A program made the translations under genes and the position numbers. From Pycnopodia helianthoides (lineage: Eukaryota > Echinodermata > Asteroidea > Forcipulatida > Asteriidae), in contig CM063251.1 in the NCBI GenBank assembly GCA_032158295.1, forward strand, positions 14,149,757 to 14,213,756: a stretch of 64,000 nt of DNA. The letters are read 5' to 3'. This document shows, in pieces, positions 59,280 to 64,000 of the stretch; positions within the stretch are counted from its first letter, which is position 1, and each line of letters begins with the position of its first letter. The notes below the pieces were generated by a model, which was not told where the DNA came from, searched no databases, and worked only from the letters and a program-made list of their open reading frames with translations.

Positions 59280-59470
59280 TCAGACTGGCAAGCGTCATGG
59301 CCTGGCCGTAAGTGTCGCGGGAGGTTACGGCGCGAGTTAACCGAGGACAGATCCGTGACTTCGTGGTGCCAGGCATCGCTGTGGGGTCGGTCATTACCAC
59401 CACCGCTTGACCACTCGTACGCAAAGTGGGCTAATTAGGTCCGTGTTGAGTTGATGGCCGAGGTAAGCAT
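59280..59470. other. GC-richer low-copy stretch
   Basis: It contains CpG-rich sequence such as GTCGCGGGAGGTTACGGCGC and no recognised repeat. No ORF stands out. It could be a conserved noncoding element or a small exon whose frame I cannot identify. Confidence 0.25.
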
Positions 59471-60209
59471 CTTCATGCACACGGTAAAAATGTTGGGTGA
59501 CCGTGTTCGGTGTACTTTATTGTTTGACGATCCGTGTAGTTCGTGTCAACGATGTTGGATGTGTAGTATCAGAGTAAAGCTTGGGTCGGTGCATCCATGA
59601 ACTTACATAATTTATACAACCTGATTATCAAATAATAGTTGTCTCCACTTCATATGAGTTTTTTTTTTAATATACAAATATAATACAGTACATCGGTACA
59701 AATAAATTAAATTAATAAACTAATTACACAAACGCAGGGCGCATTAAACAAAATCAGATCCCCTTGTCTGTCTCATTCACTAACAAACTACTTTTTCTAC
59801 CTCTTTCCACCATTGATTTTATCATTGTGTTTTCCAACCTCTTGTAGTCCAACCAGCCCCTTACCTCTAACCCCACCCTCCCTTGCTTTCCTTCTTCATC
59901 GTTCATCCCTTGCTTGTTCCTTGCACTTTCTGCCCTCTCTCTTTTCATCTATGTTCACTTAGTCCAGCTGCTAAGGCCCTATGTGGGAAAATTGTGCACT
60001 TTGTGGTAAAAGCATGCAACTTCCTACAGTTGTTATTATACCTAAATATCATTTTTAGACGTGGACCCATCTCGGATCTTGCCCATTTTAGGGGCAGGGC
60101 TACTTTTTCTAAAAGTGGGCGGTACAACAATTAATAACGTCATTTTGACTGTAACTTGACTGCTTCTGTTTATACACAAGTATACCTGTTTGGGTTGTGT
60201 TGCCATTTA

Positions 60210-60252
60210 GCCTTCGAGGAAGAATCTGCTAAGGTCGAAACGTCAGCCCAAC
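60210..60252 (+). repeat. retroelement-tail-like motif
   Basis: TCGAGGAAGAATCTGCTAAG then GTCGAAACGTCAGCC is a motif that recurs in repetitive DNA of many marine invertebrates, and I associate it with 3' parts of Penelope-like or related retroelements. No reverse transcriptase or GIY-YIG coding is visible nearby, so it would be a short relic. Confidence 0.3.
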
Positions 60253-61009
60253 CACTACTTTTTCTTTGCATTTATACCATAGTCCTTTTGGTTGGTAAGC
60301 AGTTTGCAACAACTAAATATATTTTCTCAAAATTCGATTTCGTGACAGAAACCCACCAAGCTTTTACTTGACCCTCTCGTCTACGTGTAGCCAGCACCAC
60401 TCCATAGATGACGGTAATCACATTAGGGTCAGTCTTACCGGTCTTTTTGTATTTTATAGAAATACACACAATCATCTCTATCTGTACATTATACCAATTT
60501 CTCTCTATGCAGCCATCGGCGATAACTCGCTTGTTAATCAGTGATTAGACGTCGATAAACGCGTGACGGAGACCCACAGTGGTGACCATCGCAGAGTGAG
60601 ACGCGCCAACGGGCAGGCCGAAACCAGACGCCCGGCGAGACATTGGCGAGAGGCCGTCGTGGGGGGGGGAGAACAAAAATTAAATAAATAAAAACAATAC
60701 AAAAATCTTATCACATATTCCGTGCACGTGTTTGTGTATTAATAGGTTGAACGTCTCAGCCGCTAGGTCAAAACAAAATGGTCAGATTTGAAGCTGGTTA
60801 ATAATTGATATATAACGGCGACTCGCACGCGTCCATAACACCGCACTAGGATCACAGCAGAAGATGCAAATAGAACAGTTATCACTTTAGTTCATCATTA
60901 AACAAATATATTAATCACAAAGACTTCGTCTCAAACAGCTAGGCAAAGCTTACAACACACGGCGTCTTTAAAGTAGGGCGCCCTCGGCTAGAGGTCGAAA
61001 GAAGGTTGC

Positions 61010-61077
61010 TCATTGGCCCATCCTTTGCGCCGCGCGTACATAGCAGCGCGTTTCCTCTTCGTTTTACCTCTCTCAAG
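61010..61077 (+). promoter_or_regulatory. housekeeping-type promoter / 5' leader candidate
   Basis: CATTGGCCC (reverse CCAAT), TTTGCGCCGCGCGTACAT (NRF1-like GCGC core), and pyrimidine-rich TTTCCTCTTCG...ACCTCTCTC precede the start context CAAGATGGCGG, which matches the YY1 motif found at many animal gene starts. The pyrimidine stretch could be a TOP-like leader. Confidence 0.4.
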
Positions 61078-61383
61078 ATGGCGGTGTGTACACCTGCGAA
61101 ATTCGGTGGTGACATACCAGTGAAAACAGAAGGAAAAAAAATGTGTATGTTTGTGACAGACTGCAGACGTTCATACAGGGCTGATGTAATTGTTCCAATC
61201 AAAATAACCAACAGTGATTTATTGAGGGTTTTCAATTGCCATTTTCCGGACTTCGACAATAAGATGAAAACAAATATATATCATCAGGATTTGTACTGGT
61301 TTAAAAACTTTGTAAAAAGTGAGCTTCCGAATTTGTTTTTTTCCCCCGACAATTCAGCGTTTTATTTCTTCGAACGTGAATGA
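61078..61383 (+). CDS. candidate small protein or first exon, unidentified
   Basis: I do not recognise this protein. From the ATG at 61078 (context CAAGATGG) the frame runs 101 codons to TGA at 61381, beginning MAVCTPAKFGGDIPVKTEG and including TDCRRSYRADVIVPIKITN and HQDLYWFKNFVK. The composition is mixed and globular-like with no transmembrane segment or signal peptide apparent. GTGAGC at 61319, after AAAAA, is a usable splice donor, so this may be exon 1 (80 codons) of a longer gene instead of a complete ORF. A CCAAT/NRF1/YY1-like region lies immediately upstream. The alternatives are a processed retrocopy or a chance frame. Confidence 0.35.
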   Translation: MAVCTPAKFGGDIPVKTEGKKMCMFVTDCRRSYRADVIVPIKITNSDLLRVFNCHFPDFDNKMKTNIYHQDLYWFKNFVKSELPNLFFSPDNSAFYFFERE

Positions 61384-61399
61384 TTATTCAGTGTGGCAA

Positions 61400-61401
<2 letters not shown>

Positions 61402-61433
<32 letters not shown>

Positions 61434-61434
61434 G
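61402..61434. repeat. (GT)n then poly-G tract
   Basis: About seven GT units followed by about 18 G. Confidence 0.9.
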
Positions 61435-62820
61435 CTCGGTCGTGTCTGCAATCAACGGGAGGTTTCTGGTCATTTTATGGCCCAGGTTGAACCACTGGCT
61501 TGGTAGAGATACATTCAACTTTAATCCCCTTTTTGTTACGTCGGGCAAATACATTTTAAGAAAGTGACCATCAATTTGTATAAACCCGTCGTAGACTGTC
61601 GATTGAAGAGGTAACGAACCCCGCCGGCTGTGTACACGCGCGCCATCCGATCTGTAGAATTGGGGCGTCCGTCAACGGGGGCGAATAAACGAGGAACCCA
61701 TGGCACCAGTGGCTTGCAGGGGGCGCTCGGCGCGGCAGCGGGCAGACGTGTAAGTCCATTATCGCACCATCACGTCAAGTACCGGATTAACCCCCTTCCG
61801 TTGAGGACTTGCAAAAGCGTCGAGTAGTGTTTCCAACACTGAGCGTTGTATTGTTTTGAGGCTCGAATTTTTGAGCCTAAACATTTTCTTGAACGAAGTA
61901 AAGCAGTGGCCAAAAGGGAGAGATAAATGGTCCACAAAGTGTCCATACCAGTAGCAGTTTGTATATCTGGTGGTGCACCGCGTCTTGTAAATCTCCTGCA
62001 TTGCAACATCTGGGAGGATCTGGGTCTAGAGTAAGGGGCTAACCACAGCCGGCCAGCCACTTGTCAGGATTTTCAACATTCGTCAAATCTCGTCCCTGTT
62101 GCGAGGAATTCCGATTGGCTTCGGTGAGGTTTTGGATTTGTTTTCGGTCGTGCAAATTAACTAAAGCATCTCCGAGTCAATGACGCAAACAATGATTGCG
62201 AGTTCCACTGGGCAGTGTCATGATGGTTTGGACCAAAAATTGGAACAAAGTTTCGCCCGCAGGGCGCGTCCACGAGACACCCGTCACGCGCTGTTGTTCT
62301 CTTTTCTGATCTCTACGGCTCTTTTTCGAAACCGAGCTTGGGCTCCGTCAGTAATTTAGAAAAACGTACACTTTTGGTTAGGGATCCGGGACTTCACATT
62401 ATGTAGACATTGCCAAAACCAAAGGCGGAGCCTAAGACCCGTGGTTTCGAAAACGGCCTAGGATGAGTGAATCGTAACACTACCAAGATAGCTCGATGAA
62501 CTTTGGACAAAATGAGCACTCGAAGCTGCTGGGATAGGGGCCTACACAATCAAAAGAAAAACTAAAACAATAAAGAGAGGATAAGAGATGCTAGTCAAAC
62601 TATCAAGTATGTATTAAAGGGCCGTATGAAAGACGTTGAAAACGAATGTATTAAAAAGCTCGTCAAAATATTATTCAAAATGTTCTACTAGGCCTATATA
62701 ACTATTTTTAAATTTGTTGTAATCACATTAAATTGGGACTAAAGCGATAGCCTCAAAACACACCTAAGTATTAGCACAGGCATTGATCAGTAAACTGGAA
62801 ATGGAAGCGACTGTACATAT
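61435..62820. other. low-copy stretch without supported gene
   Basis: No recognised repeats or exons. Some CpG-rich segments occur (for example around 61620-61760 and 62090-62300). Frames of 60-96 codons exist on both strands but nothing in them is recognisable. Confidence 0.3.
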
Positions 62821-63510
62821 TAGTCTAGATAACTACTTGTCGTCCTCCCCTCTCGTTTTCAATTTTGCCCATCATCATGATCCAGATCTCTTGCCGCGAG
62901 TTCAGCCTCATTAAAAACATGTACAGTTCCCTGGAAAAAAACAGAACCTGCGTGCGGCGGGAGCCGCGATTTAATGCCGTCCAGCGCCGATCGCAAATGA
63001 CCTTACAAAATGTATACACACACACACACATTCCACGCTATAATCTGCAGTAGCCGTTCGTGAAGCAGAACGGGCCCGCGATACTCCGGGCGCCGAAGTG
63101 GAGTTAAGGTATTGGAAAATGATTTTTCACAGATATGTTTATCATTTGCATGGCTCAGTACGATCATTAAGTGCGTGGCGAGGCGCCCGTGTGACGCGCA
63201 CCGAGCAGGGTTGATTATGGACGGCGAAGAGCTTCTTGTATTGTTTGCTTGGCGAGAGGCGGTAAACTCATGTATGTAAAACGCTTGACTGATAAACAGA
63301 ATCAAAGCGATCAGACGGCACGGGGGGGAAACGTCGATAATTTTGGAGAGAGAGAGAAAAAAAATCTCCACTTCACAAAGCCACTTTGCGAAGCGATGCG
63401 TAGAGTGCATTAACATTATGACGACGGTGTCTCTGGATTTAGGGCATGGAATATTATTTATACATCTGGGGAACAAATGATTAACAATGCGGGGAAGAGA
63501 ATCCGTCAAG
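62821..63510. other. GC-richer low-copy stretch with a long minus-strand frame
   Basis: A 168-codon minus-strand frame spans 63003-63509. It ends in CACACAC microsatellite DNA (a Cys-Val run), lacks recognisable motifs and is likely non-coding. The sequence itself, for example CTTGCCGCGAGTTCAGCCTC near 62890, is not repetitive and could be a conserved element. Confidence 0.25.
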
Positions 63511-63912
63511 TCAATTCAAAAAGCAAAACCCATTGAACCACCGCCACAGACTGTTCAGTGATTGCCGGATGTATGCATTGCATTGCCCTTCTGTTGTGGC
63601 CCCCACGTACCTAGCCCTGGTAGGACGCAACGGAGGGAGCCCAACCTGATCTGCTACCCCAAACCGTAACACTGTTTATTGAGAGGTTTTCAGTGAAGTT
63701 TATGAGTGATTCAAAAAGGTCGCTCACCTGCGCGGCTTAAAGGAAGCTATCACTATCATCAGTGCCTCGATAATAACAACCAGAGTTGATATTACATGAC
63801 TGTCTTATTTATGATGAATTATTACTGTGTTCTACTGACCAGAAGAAACCAGTACATTTTGAATAGGCCTATATATGATGTTTTGCCATTTTCGGTGGGC
63901 CTGATTTCTGGG

Positions 63913-64000
63913 CCCAATTTCATAGAGCTGCTTAAGCACAAAAAGCAGCTAAGCACAACAAAATTATGCTTACCAGAACAAGGTTACCAGCCAAACTACC
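63913..64000 (+). mobile_element. MITE of GGGCCCAATTTCATA family, copy 5, cut by window end
   Basis: It starts GGGCCCAATTTCATAGAGC, then AAGCAGCTAAGCACAAC and ACCAGAACAAGGTTACCAGC. This is the cleanest left end of the family in the window; the right end lies beyond 64000. Confidence 0.8.

Noticed and set aside
63003..63509. 168-codon minus-strand frame
   Set aside because: It ends in a CA microsatellite, has no recognisable motif, and there is no supporting promoter or splice context.

Overview
This is metazoan nuclear DNA, AT-rich, intron- and repeat-dominated, with almost no long open frames. There is one unmistakable coding exon: the terminal exon of an inhibitory Smad (Smad6/7), encoding a full MH2 domain on the + strand at 15611-16155. 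The repeats (palindromic MITEs flanked by TTAA, and elements whose ends begin GGGCCCAATTTCATAGAGC or resemble ACTGGACACTATTGGTAAT) are of types I associate with echinoderm genomes, so a sea star or other echinoderm is my best guess. That is inference from the repeats and the single-type I-Smad, not a proven identification.

Layout: 1-15610 is most likely the last intron of Smad6/7, with MITEs, simple repeats and a 61-bp tandem repeat close to the exon. 15611-16155 is the exon. 16156-about 17710 is the likely 3' UTR, ending at a cluster of AATAAA signals and containing a 107-bp palindromic element. About 19986-20114 on the minus strand is a possible first coding exon of an unidentified convergent gene, next to a GC-rich stretch (20200-20720). 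21340-31250 is intergenic or intronic sequence with several MITE families.

The most striking structure is 31252-41484: about 8.4 kb of a 177-bp tandem repeat (roughly 47 monomers) enclosed by two inverted arms of about 640 bp. The arms carry tRNA-like B-box sequences. The array has diverged edges, a homogenised centre and a recurrent multi-monomer pattern. The whole resembles a giant foldback element with a satellite core.

41485-61000 is again repeat-rich: a 706-bp hAT-like element with an 8-bp target-site duplication, two more TTAA MITEs, a 24-bp palindromic minisatellite, a tandem cluster of CRE-like sites and long microsatellites. At 61078 a 101-codon frame begins at a YY1-type start context with a housekeeping-style upstream region; it could be a small gene or a first exon. 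The rest, to 64000, is low-copy sequence ending inside another MITE.

There is no operon-like organisation and no functional link between genes to infer, since only one gene is identified. No CRISPR array, rRNA or convincing functional tRNA was seen.
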